Counted from the stretch's first letter, positions 53,544-62,322 are shown. The stretch is DNA of 64,000 bases from Lacipirellula parvula (GCF_009177095.1 NZ_AP021861.1:2834501-2898500); one strand, 5' to 3'. Numbers and translations are program-made. Notes: a model not told the origin generated them from the letters alone.

Positions 53544-54119
53544 ATGAAACACTTCGCCGTTTGGACCGCATTGCCGGCCGCGATGCTGCTTGCCGCATCA
53601 GCTCAAGCTCAACAGTGCGCTCACCGGGGCGGCGGATGCGTCGTCGGGCCGAATCATCACTACACCTGCGAAGAGGCGTACTACCAAAATTCGATTTGGC
53701 CCCGGCAGTATATTAGCCCGGCTCGCCGCGGCATCTGCACGGCGTTCGACACGATGACGACCAACGGCTGGCGTCGGCAGAACTTGCTGGGCCCGTACCA
53801 CTTCGAAGCCGACGGCGTCCAACTCAATGAAGCCGGCCGCTTGAAGGCCGAGTGGGTGATGACGCAGGCGCCGCCACAGCAGCGAGTGCTCTACGTCCAG
53901 CGGGTCGCCAACCAAGAACGTACGGCAGGCCGAGTCGAAGCGGTGCAAGAATACCTCGCCAGCATCCAGGGCATGGGTGGTCCTGGCGACGTCCAAGAAA
54001 CATTGGTTCGCGACGACGGCTATCCGGCCGGCATGGTCGACGCCGTGTTCACGGGCTTCAAAGCCAACCAGCCGATTCCTGCGCTGCCGGCCGCCGGCGC
54101 GCTCGAATCATCAAACTAA
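53544..54119 (+). CDS. Secreted protein of unknown function
   Basis: This 191-residue protein has a signal peptide at 1-23 (LLAASAQAQ). Cysteines follow in QQCAHRGGGCVVGPNHHYTC, and an ISPARRGICTAFDTMTTNGW segment lies near residue 60. The rest is helical with QRVLYVQRVANQERTAGRVE. I do not recognise a catalytic motif. It lies 60 bases before the TPR lipoprotein gene and is probably co-transcribed, which suggests a shared envelope role. AGGA stands before the chosen ATG; the frame extends to 53508. Confidence 0.75.
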   Translation: MKHFAVWTALPAAMLLAASAQAQQCAHRGGGCVVGPNHHYTCEEAYYQNSIWPRQYISPARRGICTAFDTMTTNGWRRQNLLGPYHFEADGVQLNEAGRLKAEWVMTQAPPQQRVLYVQRVANQERTAGRVEAVQEYLASIQGMGGPGDVQETLVRDDGYPAGMVDAVFTGFKANQPIPALPAAGALESSN

Positions 54120-54179
54120 CGCCGACCGCTCTCCATCCCTTCGTCTGCCGATACGACCAACCGTTCAGGGAACGCCACC

Positions 54180-55184
54180 ATGCGAAAGTTTTGGTTCGCA
54201 AACTGCATGCTCGCGGTCGCCGCTCTCGGCTGCTCGAGCACGAACGGACCCGGCGTTTCCGGCGGTTACGTCTCGAAGGGGGGACCGCCCGGTGCGCCTG
54301 GCGCCGTCATCGCCGAGGCGGGTTGGACCGATAAGTTCGTCGCGTCGATGAAAGAGTACTCGCCAAGCATGTTTGGCGACGCAAAGCCGAACGCCGTCGC
54401 CCCCGCTGCTCCGTCGAGCGACGTGCCGTTCGACCCGAAGAAGGCGACGCCTGAACTTCACGTCTCGCTCGCTCACTTCGCGCATCGCGCCGGTCAGATT
54501 CCGCAAGCTCGTCAGCACTACCAGAAAGCGCTGGCGATGGACCCGAAGAACCTCGACGCCTTACTGGGCGCCGCACGGTTGGAAGATCGCGAAGGACGGC
54601 TCGACGTCGCGCAAATGCTCTACGAGCGCGCCGCCAAGGCTCATCCGCAGAGCGCCACCGCGCAGAACGACCTCGCGCTCTGCTACGCCCGCCGCGGCGA
54701 TCTGCCGACCGCGGCCCGCGTCCTCGACCAAGCCGTCCGGTTGGAACCGCGCAAGGCTCTTTACCGCAACAACTCGGCCAAGGTGTTGGTTGAGATGAAT
54801 CAGGTGAAGCCCGCCATGGATCACCTCATGGCCGTCCACACGCCGGCCGTCGCCAACTACAACATGGCCGTCCTGCTGAACGACCGCGGCCGCAGCGCCG
54901 AGGCCGTGCCGTTCCTGTCTCAGGCGACTTCACTCGATCCGACGATGCAGCCGGCTCATCAAATGCTCGCGCAACTGACGGCGCCGATGACGCCGCAATA
55001 CGAGCACTCGATCGTCGCTCAGCAACAACCTGCAATGCAGGCCCCCGCGGCTGACGGCGCTGAATCGATCTTGCCGACCCCCGAAGCGGTCGCCGCAGTG
55101 CCGAACACGCCGTGGATCGCCCCCGCCGCTGCCACGCAGCCTGCGGAATCCGCGCCGATGTTGCTCCCGCCAATCAACCAATAA
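54180..55184 (+). CDS. TPR lipoprotein, TadD-like
   Basis: This 334-residue protein has a lipoprotein signal ending VAALGC at Cys18. About four tetratricopeptide repeats lie at residues 90-265 (ARQHYQKALAMDPKNLDAL, AQMLYERAAKAHPQSATAQ, AARVLDQAVRLEPRKALY and AVPFLSQATSLDPTMQPAH). A Pro/Ala-rich tail follows. TadD of Tad systems is also a TPR lipoprotein, and this gene is only 2.5 kb from flp, so it may be the missing pilotin-like partner. That link is inferred from location and architecture alone. Confidence 0.83.
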   Translation: MRKFWFANCMLAVAALGCSSTNGPGVSGGYVSKGGPPGAPGAVIAEAGWTDKFVASMKEYSPSMFGDAKPNAVAPAAPSSDVPFDPKKATPELHVSLAHFAHRAGQIPQARQHYQKALAMDPKNLDALLGAARLEDREGRLDVAQMLYERAAKAHPQSATAQNDLALCYARRGDLPTAARVLDQAVRLEPRKALYRNNSAKVLVEMNQVKPAMDHLMAVHTPAVANYNMAVLLNDRGRSAEAVPFLSQATSLDPTMQPAHQMLAQLTAPMTPQYEHSIVAQQQPAMQAPAADGAESILPTPEAVAAVPNTPWIAPAAATQPAESAPMLLPPINQ

Positions 55185-55215
55185 TGCAAGAACGGGGCGA
55201 GATCGCCCTGGCCCT

Positions 55216-55287
55216 GGGCTCCGCCCGGGGGGCGGTAACCATTCCGATTGGCGTCGCGTCGCGTACTGCGACCCCCGGGCGGAGCCC
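55216..55287. repeat. 16-bp exact inverted repeat between convergent genes
   Basis: GGGCTCCGCCCGGGGG at 55216-55231 returns in exact complement at 55272-55287, separated by 40 bases. It lies between convergent genes ending at 55184 and 55329 and may end both transcripts. Such GGGCTCCGCCC units occur as dispersed planctomycete repeats. Confidence 0.7.
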
Positions 55288-55328
55288 GAGGCTAGAAATG
55301 CGATGCAGCGGGTTGCAATCGCACTACC

Positions 55329-55637
55329 TTATCGCGCAGACGGCGCGACAAACGTCGGCTGAGCAGCGCTGCTCGGCTCGGCGGTCGCACTCTCCGTTAA
55401 CGGCGCCTCAAACGCCACGGCGTCGACTTGCCCGTCGACAAGCACTGGCGTCGCCGCCAGCGGAGCGACTTCGATTGGCGCTTCAGCAATCAGCGGAGCC
55501 GAAGCACGCGGGCTAATGCCATGCTTCGCTTCCAGGATCCGGTAGACGATCGTTGCTGACAGCAGAGCGAGCAACACGCTTAGAAAGCTGACGCCAATCA
55601 CCGCGTCGCGGCGACTGATTCCATCTTGTTGATCCAT
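55329..55637 (-). CDS. Small bitopic membrane protein in ftsL position
   Basis: This 102-residue protein starts MDQQDGISRRDA. It has a short cytoplasmic N-terminus, one membrane helix (VIGVSFLSVLLALLSATIVY) and an extracytoplasmic Ala/Pro/Val-rich tail. It lies 31 bases after rsmH, where ftsL stands in most dcw clusters, and its topology matches FtsL. The coiled coil that defines FtsL is absent. It may be a highly diverged division protein or an unrelated replacement. No ftsI follows. The frame extends to 55748 inside rsmH, but the start at 55637 is clear of it. Confidence 0.65.
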   Translation of the reverse strand: MDQQDGISRRDAVIGVSFLSVLLALLSATIVYRILEAKHGISPRASAPLIAEAPIEVAPLAATPVLVDGQVDAVAFEAPLTESATAEPSSAAQPTFVAPSAR

Positions 55638-55668
55638 AAATGATCCGTGGGGTTTCCGTCCCGCTGCA

Positions 55669-56553
55669 CTACACCGACGTTCGCTCGGCGACTCGCAACT
55701 TGGCGCTGCGAGCACGCGGATTTCGACTCGACTCCTCCTCGCTGGCAATGATCGGCTTCCGGGTCACCGCGTTCAACCGGTCATCTGTTCGAAACGCTTC
55801 CTTGACGATTCGATCCTCCAGCGAGTGGAAGCTTATGATCGCAAGTCGCCCGCCCGGCTTCAAGTAGTTCGGCAGCCGCCGTAGTGCCGACTGCAGGGCG
55901 TCGAGTTCGCCATTGACGGCAATTCGGAGGGCTTGGAACGTTCGCGTGGCCGGATCGATGTTGTGGCCGCGGCTGCGCGGGACGCAACTTCGTACTAGCT
56001 CCGCTAGCTGTGCGGCGGTCTTGACCGGATCGGTTCGTCGCTGCTCGACGATCTTGCGCGCGATCCGCCGGCTGAAACGCTCCTCGCCATAATGGTAAAT
56101 CACGTCCGCCAAGTGTTCTTCACTCATGCGGGCGATCATCTTCCATGCCGGTTCGCCGTTGTCGGCGTCGAATCGCATATCAAGATCGCCGTCGGCCATG
56201 TAGCTGAAGCCGCGGTTCGGGTCGGCGAGCTGATCGCTCGACAGGCCAAGATCAAGCAGCACGCCGTCGACGGCGGCGACGCCGATCTCATCAAGAACTT
56301 CAGGGATGTCGGCGTAGCTGGCGTTTGCGACGGATACAGGTAGGCCGGCCAGCGTTTCGGAAGCGCGCTCCACAGCAACGGCATCGAGATCAACCGAGAT
56401 GACGCGACCGGCATCGCCGACTCGCTCAGCCAGCGCCCGCGTGTGTCCGCCGCCGCCTAGCGTACCGTCGACGAAAACGCCGCCAGCGGCAGGGCGAAGC
56501 TGTTCCAGCACTTCATCGAACAGAACTGGAATATGGACGGTCGCATCATTCAT
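55669..56553 (-). CDS. rsmH: 16S rRNA m4C1402 methyltransferase
   Basis: This 294-residue SAM-dependent enzyme methylates N4 of C1402 in 16S rRNA. Family motifs are intact: HIPVLFDEVLEQL at the start, GVFVDGTLGGGGHTRAL (SAM motif I), VISVDLDAVAV, LLDLGLSSDQL, RGFSYMADGDLDMR and RLAIISFHSLEDRIVKEAF. It follows mraZ after 253 bases and precedes the ftsL-position gene, the usual dcw order. Length is close to the family norm. Confidence 0.96.
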   Translation of the reverse strand: MNDATVHIPVLFDEVLEQLRPAAGGVFVDGTLGGGGHTRALAERVGDAGRVISVDLDAVAVERASETLAGLPVSVANASYADIPEVLDEIGVAAVDGVLLDLGLSSDQLADPNRGFSYMADGDLDMRFDADNGEPAWKMIARMSEEHLADVIYHYGEERFSRRIARKIVEQRRTDPVKTAAQLAELVRSCVPRSRGHNIDPATRTFQALRIAVNGELDALQSALRRLPNYLKPGGRLAIISFHSLEDRIVKEAFRTDDRLNAVTRKPIIASEEESSRNPRARSAKLRVAERTSV

Positions 56554-56806
56554 CGCTCCAGCTTAATGGCTGGCGCGGGCAATAAAAATGCCCCATTCCA
56601 AAGCACGTCCCTGCGCCTTGGATGAGGCCGCGGATTGGAGCGACGAATTTCGCCGATCCAACCCAATTTCCGCTCCGTGACATCCATGCCGCGAGCGGAT
56701 CATCGAATTCCCCAAAGGCGACGCCAGACTGTGGCCTCGCCAGCGTCGCCCCAGGGAAATCGAAATGAACGGTGGTCGTGGTTCCTCCACGCAGGTCTGC
56801 TGTTCG

Positions 56807-57325
56807 TTACCGCGGCGCCCGCGGCATCGCCTCGTGGGGGCTCTCTTCCCCATTGGGAGCGTTGTTCTGTTGCAAGAGCTGCGTGGCAGCCCCGCCCATT
56901 AGCGCTGCTTCCGCCAGTTGCTCGTACTGTCCGTCGCACTGGGCGACGTAGGCCTCCCAGCGGTCGGCGGCCCAAACTTCGATGTGATCGCGAACGCCCA
57001 CGATCATCGCCTCGCCGCTGAGCTTCGCCCAATGGATCAGTTCTGTCGGAACGCGCAGCCGCCACTGTGAATCTGGACTAACTGTCGCCGACTGAGAGAA
57101 AAACAGCCGGCTGTAATCGCGAACTTCCCGAGTCGCGGGAGAGGTCACTGCCAAACGATCGGCCAGCGCCGCAAACGCTGCGGGCGGGTAAATAGCCAAG
57201 CAGCCATCCAGCCCGGGAGTCAAATAGAGCGGCCCATCGGCCGCCAATTGGTCACGGAGAGGTTTGGGAATCGCCAGCCGCAGCTTGTCATCGAGGGCGC
57301 GACGATACGACCCCGTAAACAGCAT
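56807..57325 (-). CDS. mraZ: Division/cell-wall cluster repressor MraZ
   Basis: This 172-residue DNA-binding protein has two SpoVT/AbrB-like domains. The first is at residues 1-50 (MLFTGSYRRALDDKLRLAIP and DGPLYLTPGLDGCLAIYP); the second is at about 78-125 (SQWRLRVPTELIHWAKL and VGVRDHIEVWAADRW). The R-A-L-D-D-K-x-R-L-x-I-P core fits MraZ. MraZ binds phased TGGG repeats upstream of its own gene, and four such boxes are seen here. A 45-residue Gln/Ala-rich tail extends beyond the usual length. The start at MLFTG is the family start. Confidence 0.95.
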   Translation of the reverse strand: MLFTGSYRRALDDKLRLAIPKPLRDQLAADGPLYLTPGLDGCLAIYPPAAFAALADRLAVTSPATREVRDYSRLFFSQSATVSPDSQWRLRVPTELIHWAKLSGEAMIVGVRDHIEVWAADRWEAYVAQCDGQYEQLAEAALMGGAATQLLQQNNAPNGEESPHEAMPRAPR

Positions 57326-57332
57326 GACCTGG

Positions 57333-57368
57333 CCCCCATTTTTCCCCAATCATCACCAACGGTCCCCA
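57333..57368 (-). promoter_or_regulatory. MraZ operator: four TGGKGR boxes at 10-base period
   Basis: On the minus strand TGGGGA (57368-57363), TGGTGA (57358-57353), TGGGGA (57348-57343) and TGGGGG (57338-57333) repeat exactly every 10 bases. The last ends 7 bases before the mraZ ATG. This matches known MraZ operators of TGGGN repeats, placed on one DNA face. The rest of the 314-base mraZ-queA gap holds no clear element. Confidence 0.85.
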
Positions 57369-57639
57369 AGATACCCCCGCTAAGCCACTCGTCAACGCCG
57401 AACTTCCCCCTTCCGCGCGAACGACGAACGGCAGACGGAACCTTTCTGTTACTCGTGCAACGAGTTACGGCCGATCGCGAAATTTCAAAATTCGCCGCCG
57501 CGCTCGTTCGCGGCGCCGGCAGTGCTGATCGAGCGGCGCGACCGGCCGGCGATTGCGGTAGCCGGTAAACTATTGCCCGGCATATACTTGCACGTTTTCG
57601 ATCTGTTCGCGTTGCTTCGTCTGCAGGAACTTGCCCCGC

Positions 57640-58701
57640 ATGGAACCTTGGTTCGATTACGATCTGCCCCAAGAACTCATCGCCCAGGAGCCGCTCCACA
57701 ATCGGGTCGACGCCCGTTTGATGATTGTCGACCGCGCGCGGGGCACGATCGATCATGCCCATATTCGCGATATCCCTGACTTCATCCATCGCGGTGATCG
57801 AGTCGTTTTGAACGACACCAAAGTGATTCCAGCCCAGCTCCGCGGCAAACGCATCGAGACGGGCGGCCAATGGCAAGGGCTGTTCCTCGGGTCGACCACG
57901 GAAGGGGACTGGAAGCTCGTCTGCAAGACGCGTGGGCATTTGAAGGAACCTGAAGCGGTTCATCTGCTCGATCGCGAAGGCCGCGTCGCGGCGAAGCTCT
58001 GGATGGTCGAACGGCTCGACGACGGCCAGTGGCGGGCTCGTCTCGACGAACCCATCGAGACGCTGGCGTTGCTCGAACGCGTCGGCCGCGTGCCGCTGCC
58101 GCCGTATATCCGCGACGGCAAGATGGTCGACGCCGACGTCGAACGCTATCAAACCGTGTTCGCCCGCCGGCCCGGTGCGGTGGCGGCGCCGACGGCGGGG
58201 CTCCACTTCACGCCCGACCTGCTCCGCTCGGTCGCCCAGCGAGGCGCCGACGTTTCGGCGGTGACGCTGCATGTCGGCATGGGAACCTTCCGCCCGATCG
58301 CCGTGGAGAACCCAGCCGATCACCCGATGCACGCCGAGTGGGCGGAAGTGACCGCCTCAGCCGCTCGCGAAATCTGCGCCGCCCGTGCCGCTGAAGGTCG
58401 CATCGTCAACGTCGGCACCACTGTCGTCCGCACGCTAGAAACAGTAGCCGCGGCTCAACGAGCCGCCGGAGCCCCCGACCTGGTGGCGCCCTGGCAAGGC
58501 GAATCACGCCTCTACATCCGCCCGCCGTACGAATTCCTGGCTACCGACGCGATGGTCACCAACTTTCACTTCCCGCGGACGACGCTGCTGCTACTTGTGC
58601 AGGCGTTCGGCGGCGTCGAACTCATCCGGGAAGCCTATGCGAAGGCGATCGAGCAACAGTATCGCTTCTATAGCTACGGCGACGCGATGCTCATCCAATG
58701 A
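57640..58701 (+). CDS. queA: SAM:tRNA ribosyltransferase-isomerase
   Basis: This 353-residue enzyme moves the ribosyl part of SAM to 7-aminomethyl-deazaguanine in tRNA, forming epoxyqueuosine. Family signatures are DYDLPQELIAQEPL near the start, DRVVLNDTKVIPAQL near 50, LPPYI, GAVAAPTAGLHFTPDLL, VTLHVGMGTFRPI and TNFHFPRTTLLLLVQAF. Length is typical. AGGAA before the ATG supports this start. It is transcribed divergently from mraZ. No other queuosine gene is in the window. Confidence 0.97.
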   Translation: MEPWFDYDLPQELIAQEPLHNRVDARLMIVDRARGTIDHAHIRDIPDFIHRGDRVVLNDTKVIPAQLRGKRIETGGQWQGLFLGSTTEGDWKLVCKTRGHLKEPEAVHLLDREGRVAAKLWMVERLDDGQWRARLDEPIETLALLERVGRVPLPPYIRDGKMVDADVERYQTVFARRPGAVAAPTAGLHFTPDLLRSVAQRGADVSAVTLHVGMGTFRPIAVENPADHPMHAEWAEVTASAAREICAARAAEGRIVNVGTTVVRTLETVAAAQRAAGAPDLVAPWQGESRLYIRPPYEFLATDAMVTNFHFPRTTLLLLVQAFGGVELIREAYAKAIEQQYRFYSYGDAMLIQ

Positions 58702-58774
58702 CAAGCGTCGCATCGCCGTGGCGTCTCTAGAAGTTAAAGCTCGTTGGAGCTGGCTGTCGCCGATCGCAAACGCG

Positions 58775-58954
58775 TTACGAACCCCAAACGCTCGACAGAT
58801 TGGCAGCGGAAGTGTTGAAGCTTTCGCCTGTCCGTTGAGCCAGGGCCGTGACCGACGTGATGCAGACCCCGACAATCAGCGCTAACATGACGGCGTATTC
58901 AACGGCCGTGGGGCCATCTTCTTCCGTCAGGAAGCGTCGAATGAAGTCGCGCAT
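58775..58954 (-). CDS. Second Flp-type pilin (orphan)
   Basis: This 59-residue protein is built like the flp pilin at 51548: MRDFIRRFLTEEDG, then PTAVEYAVMLALIVGVCITS with Glu5 and Tyr6, and a short tail ending NLSSVWGS. The prepilin peptidase at 50572 would be expected to cleave it. It is alone, 7 kb from the tad locus, convergent with queA, and its leader lacks the GEMM riboswitch core. It may be a minor or alternative subunit. Confidence 0.88.
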   Translation of the reverse strand: MRDFIRRFLTEEDGPTAVEYAVMLALIVGVCITSVTALAQRTGESFNTSAANLSSVWGS

Positions 58955-59195
58955 GGGACACGTCACAAGAAAAGGGGGAAAAGAGGAGGGGATGTGCAGG
59001 ACCGCAGGCATTCGCCTTCAATCCCGACATCTAAACTCTATGTCGCACCCGGCCGTGTGCCGGCGATTGTTTGTGGGAATCGCAGACTTTTGGAATTATT
59101 TTTCGTCGCCGGTCCGTTTGTAACGCCCCGTGACGATCAAGGCATGATCGGCCGCTTGCCCCTTAGCGCGAACGCCCCAATGGCCGCTGCGCAAC

Positions 59196-59227
59196 AAAAA
59201 AGGGCCCGTCCCGCAGGACAGGCCCTT
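59196..59227 (-). terminator. Intrinsic terminator after the IscA-type gene
   Basis: On the minus strand AAGGGCCTGTCC, loop TGCG and GGACGGGCCCTT pair with one G.U, followed by six U in total. It lies 33 bases past the stop at 59260. Confidence 0.9.
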
Positions 59228-59259
59228 CGTGTCTGATTCGCTTCTCGCTGCCGATGCGT

Positions 59260-59589
59260 TTAGGCCTGGAACGAGCTGCCGCAACCGCAGCTCTTCACGG
59301 CGTTCGGATTGTCGAACGTGAAGCCACGGCGATCGATGCCTTCGTAGAAATCGACCGTCGTGCCGTCGAGGTAGAGGGCGCTCTTCTTGTCGACGACGAC
59401 CGGCACGCCGTGGAACTCGTACTTCGCATCGACCGTTTCGTCGAAGTCCTTGGCAAAGCCCAGGGCATAGCTGAAGCCGCTGCAGCCGCCGCCGGCGACG
59501 CCGACCCGCAGCACGTGGTCTTCGTACTTCTGGGCTTCCATGATCCGCTTGACTTCGTGGGCTGCTTTTTCGGTGAGAACGATGCTCAT
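59260..59589 (-). CDS. A-type iron-sulfur carrier (IscA/ErpA/HesB family)
   Basis: This 109-residue protein has the three conserved cysteines of the family: Cys in GGGCSGFSY near 36 and the C-terminal pair in [26 protein letters not shown] at the start is standard. It carries or transfers iron-sulfur clusters. It lies 142 bases after the cysteine desulfurase gene on the same strand, and the pair is probably functionally linked; no iscU scaffold is adjacent. The start at MSIVL is chosen by family length; the frame extends to 59769. Confidence 0.94.
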   Translation of the reverse strand: MSIVLTEKAAHEVKRIMEAQKYEDHVLRVGVAGGGCSGFSYALGFAKDFDETVDAKYEFHGVPVVVDKKSALYLDGTTVDFYEGIDRRGFTFDNPNAVKSCGCGSSFQA

Positions 59590-59731
59590 GGGAGACCCCT
59601 TTTTCCGTCTTTCGATGACTTTAACAAGCCGCCCACGCGACGGGGCGGAGATTTGCTTCATTCGCCGGCGACGCCTTACAGCGCCGCCAGCCGAGTACAT
59701 TATACCACTTTTACGTCCGGGAAAAGACGCG

Positions 59732-60934
59732 TTATCGTAGCTCCCGCAATCTGGCGACGGCAGCCGCAACGGTTTCCGCCGCCGCTTCGACCTCCGCGAT
59801 CGTATTAAACCGCCCCAGGCCGAAGCGGAGCGTGCTGCGGGCCAAATCCTCGGTCAAACCAAGGGCCAGCAGGACATGGCTGGGGCTCGGATCGGTCGAA
59901 CTGCAGGCCGCCCCGGAGCTGACGGCCAGGTTTCCCATCGCCAGGAGCAGGGCCTCGCCGTCGACGTTGCCGAAGGCCACATCGAGGTTGCCGGGAAGCC
60001 GCAACGGGCCGCCGGTCGCTGCCTGCCCTGTCAAATTCGGTCCGCAGAGTTCGGCGCCGTCGATCCGGCTCCGCAGCAATTGCCACAGGCGGTCGCGAAG
60101 TTTTGCCAATCGCTCGATCTCCGCCGGCAACTCCAGCGTGCAAAGTTGCAGTGCCGCCGCAAACCCGACGATTCCCGCGACGTTGAGCGTGCCGCTCCGC
60201 AGCCCATCTTGCTGCCCGCCGCCGGTGATCTGGGCTTCCAGTCGCACCGCCGGCCGGGTGCGCCGCACGTAAAGGGCGCCGATTCCTTTCGGGCCGTACA
60301 TTTTGTGCGCGGTGAAACTCATCAAATCAACGCCGAGCGTCCGGACGTCGACCGGCAGCTTGCCGACCGCTTGCGTCGCATCGCAGTGAAAGGTCACGCC
60401 GCGCTCGCGGCAGATGGCCGCAATTTCGGCGATCGGTTGGAGGACGCCGATCTCATTGTTGGCGAGCATCACGCTCACGAGCGCCGTGTCGTCGCGCAAA
60501 ACATCGGCGACGCGCTGCCGATCGAGCCACCCAGCTCGCGAGCTTCCATGCGGTTCCACTTCTAGCAGCGTCACGTCGTAACCGCGTCGCGCGAGTCGCG
60601 CGAGCGGATCGAGCACCGCTTTGTGCTCGGTCTGCACGCTGACGAGGTGGTCGCCGCGGCGCTTCGGCCGTTCGGCAACGCCGCGGATGGCGAGGTTGTT
60701 GCTCTCGGTGGCGCCACTCGTGAAAACAATTTCTTCCGGCTCGGCGCCAATCGCGCTGGCTATCACGGTGCGAGACTGCTCGACTGCTTCGCGCGCCGCT
60801 TCGCCGAAGGCATGACCGATGCTCCCGGCGTTGCCGTACTGCTCCGTGAAGTAGGGGAACATCGCCTCGACGACGCGCGGGTCGACCCGCGTCGTGGCGT
60901 GGTTGTCCATGTAGATCGGAACAGAAGCGGGCAT
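59732..60934 (-). CDS. Cysteine desulfurase (IscS/NifS family)
   Basis: This 400-residue PLP enzyme takes sulfur from cysteine for iron-sulfur clusters and thiolated molecules. Motifs are [20 protein letters not shown] at the start, [28 protein letters not shown], the PLP lysine in [17 protein letters not shown], and the persulfide cysteine in [17 protein letters not shown]. All catalytic residues are present. It belongs to the IscS-like group I. It is followed by the IscA-type carrier gene. Confidence 0.95.
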   Translation of the reverse strand: MPASVPIYMDNHATTRVDPRVVEAMFPYFTEQYGNAGSIGHAFGEAAREAVEQSRTVIASAIGAEPEEIVFTSGATESNNLAIRGVAERPKRRGDHLVSVQTEHKAVLDPLARLARRGYDVTLLEVEPHGSSRAGWLDRQRVADVLRDDTALVSVMLANNEIGVLQPIAEIAAICRERGVTFHCDATQAVGKLPVDVRTLGVDLMSFTAHKMYGPKGIGALYVRRTRPAVRLEAQITGGGQQDGLRSGTLNVAGIVGFAAALQLCTLELPAEIERLAKLRDRLWQLLRSRIDGAELCGPNLTGQAATGGPLRLPGNLDVAFGNVDGEALLLAMGNLAVSSGAACSSTDPSPSHVLLALGLTEDLARSTLRFGLGRFNTIAEVEAAAETVAAAVARLRELR

Positions 60935-61004
60935 GGATGGTTCGCGGCAGCCTCGGATCGCAACGAGCTGAATCAGGCTTCCATCCTAGCTGGTGCGGCC
61001 CGCC

Positions 61005-61628
61005 CTACGCAAAGAGCGCCTTCAGCACGATTTGCGACCACGTTTCGCAGCGGTCGATTTCGGCCAGCAACTCGTGCACCGGGCGGAAACCGGCGTCGAG
61101 GATGTCTTCCTCGCGCGGCCGGACGCCGGGGTTGTCGACGTCACAGATGTGAACCACGCCGAGGTGAACCTGCCCGACCGGCGTTTCGTCGTCGTTGATC
61201 AGCCCGACGCACTTTTCGCGGTACTGCGTTTCGATGATCACCTCTTCGGTCAGCTCGCGAAGCATCCCTTCGCGGTAGACGTCGCTGGTGGTCGTCTTCT
61301 TCGCGGCGTCGTCGGAAGAGATGTGCCCGCCGATGCCGACGCTCCGCTTCGCGTGCAGCCGCTTCTCCCCCTGACCGCCGCCGCGGGTGTACTGGAACAA
61401 CTGCACTGCGCCGTGCGGATCCTTGAACCGAAACAGCACGTAGGGGATGAGCTGCTTGAAGCTGGGGTCTTGCTCCATCTCGCTCCGCGGGCGATAGCCG
61501 AGGTCGCCCCCCTCGAGCAGCGCCGGCAGGTACTTGTCCATCTCCGCCGAGAAGCCCTGAAAATGCCCGAGCGAATGAAAACGTTTCGTGGGAACGACCA
61601 ACACGCGTTCTTCAGCGACGGCAGGCAT
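61005..61628 (-). CDS. Nudix-like protein with modified Nudix box
   Basis: This 207-residue protein has the Nudix helix YREGMLRELTEEVII, preserving the REL-x-EE metal-binding core. The expected Glu eight residues before is Asp, the Gly after EE is Ile, and the loop from GIGGHISSDD is longer than the standard box. The N-terminal part (VLVVPTKRFHSLGHFQGF) is typical of a planctomycete group often labelled phosphoesterase. It likely hydrolyses a nucleoside-diphosphate-linked compound, but activity is uncertain. It lies 70 bases upstream of the iscS-like gene on the same strand. Confidence 0.78.
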   Translation of the reverse strand: MPAVAEERVLVVPTKRFHSLGHFQGFSAEMDKYLPALLEGGDLGYRPRSEMEQDPSFKQLIPYVLFRFKDPHGAVQLFQYTRGGGQGEKRLHAKRSVGIGGHISSDDAAKKTTTSDVYREGMLRELTEEVIIETQYREKCVGLINDDETPVGQVHLGVVHICDVDNPGVRPREEDILDAGFRPVHELLAEIDRCETWSQIVLKALFA

Positions 61629-61737
61629 CAGAGAATCCTATTGGCAGGGCAAGGCAGGCGGTAGCAGAGCCGCAAGTGTAAGCGCTCCGCCGCAAAACGT
61701 CGACCCGCTGGTTCAGCTCCGCTCAGTAGCCGAACTT

Positions 61738-61808
61738 CTTTGCGCCTTCGCGCCTTTGCGTGAGATCTAAATCGAGATGATCTCACGCAAAGGCGCGAAG
61801 GCGCAAAG
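61738..61808. repeat. 30-bp perfect inverted repeat
   Basis: Arms at 61738-61767 and 61779-61808 are exact complements (unit CTTTGCGCCTTCGCG...GTGAGATC) with an 11-base loop. It lies in the 307-base gap between divergent Nudix-like and blaI-like genes. The sequence is of the dispersed CGCAAAGGCGC intergenic repeat type. No gene is seen in the gap. Confidence 0.9.
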
Positions 61809-61866
61809 GAAAGTGCGGGAATTAAGAAAAGACATGAGGGCCGTCGCGAGTTCATTGGAGATTTGC

Positions 61867-61893
61867 TTGACTTGACAACTTGAAAACTATAAA
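61867..61893 (+). promoter_or_regulatory. AT-rich candidate promoter before the BlaI-type regulator
   Basis: TTGACT and TATAAA are 15 bases apart in an AT-rich island (61855-61925) that stands out from the GC-rich surroundings, 43 bases before the ATG. I do not see a clear TACA-TGTA BlaI operator. Confidence 0.35.
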
Positions 61894-61935
61894 ACCAAAT
61901 CTAATGAACCAAATAACTGACTGCGGGGGCCGCGC

Positions 61936-62322
61936 ATGGCACGACCAAAAGCTTCTGATCTCACCGAACGCGAACTCGAAGTGATGCACGTCTTCTGGGA
62001 GGCCAGCGAGGCGCCGCTCACCGCCGCCGATGCGCAGCAGCGGCTGGCGAAGGCAGGCCGCGAGCTGGCCTATACCACCGTTGCCACGCTCGTGCGGATT
62101 CTTGTCGAGAAAGAATTCCTCCTTCAAACCAACGAGCAGCGGCCGTTCGCCTACAAGCCGGCCCGTTCGTTTGAAGACGTCTCGCGGAGCATCGTCGGCA
62201 ATCTCGTCGACCGCGTGTTCCAGGGCTCGCGCGAGCAACTGCTGCTGCGTCTTGTCGAAACCAAACGCCTCTCTGCCAGAGAGCGGGCGCTCCTCGAAGA
62301 AGTGCTCAAGGAGAAGAAATAG
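61936..62322 (+). CDS. BlaI/MecI/CopY-family transcriptional repressor
   Basis: This 128-residue winged-helix repressor begins with SDLTERELEVMHVFW, followed by the recognition region AYTTVATLVRILVEKEFLLQ and FAYKPARSFEDV. The C-terminal dimerisation part is SIVGNLVDRVFQGSREQLLLRL. In this family, proteolysis triggered by a BlaR1/MecR1 sensor lifts repression. The M56 peptidase gene begins on the base after its stop codon, so the pair forms one regulatory unit. In planctomycetes such pairs are common and are not evidence for beta-lactam resistance. Confidence 0.93.
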   Translation: MARPKASDLTERELEVMHVFWEASEAPLTAADAQQRLAKAGRELAYTTVATLVRILVEKEFLLQTNEQRPFAYKPARSFEDVSRSIVGNLVDRVFQGSREQLLLRLVETKRLSARERALLEEVLKEKK

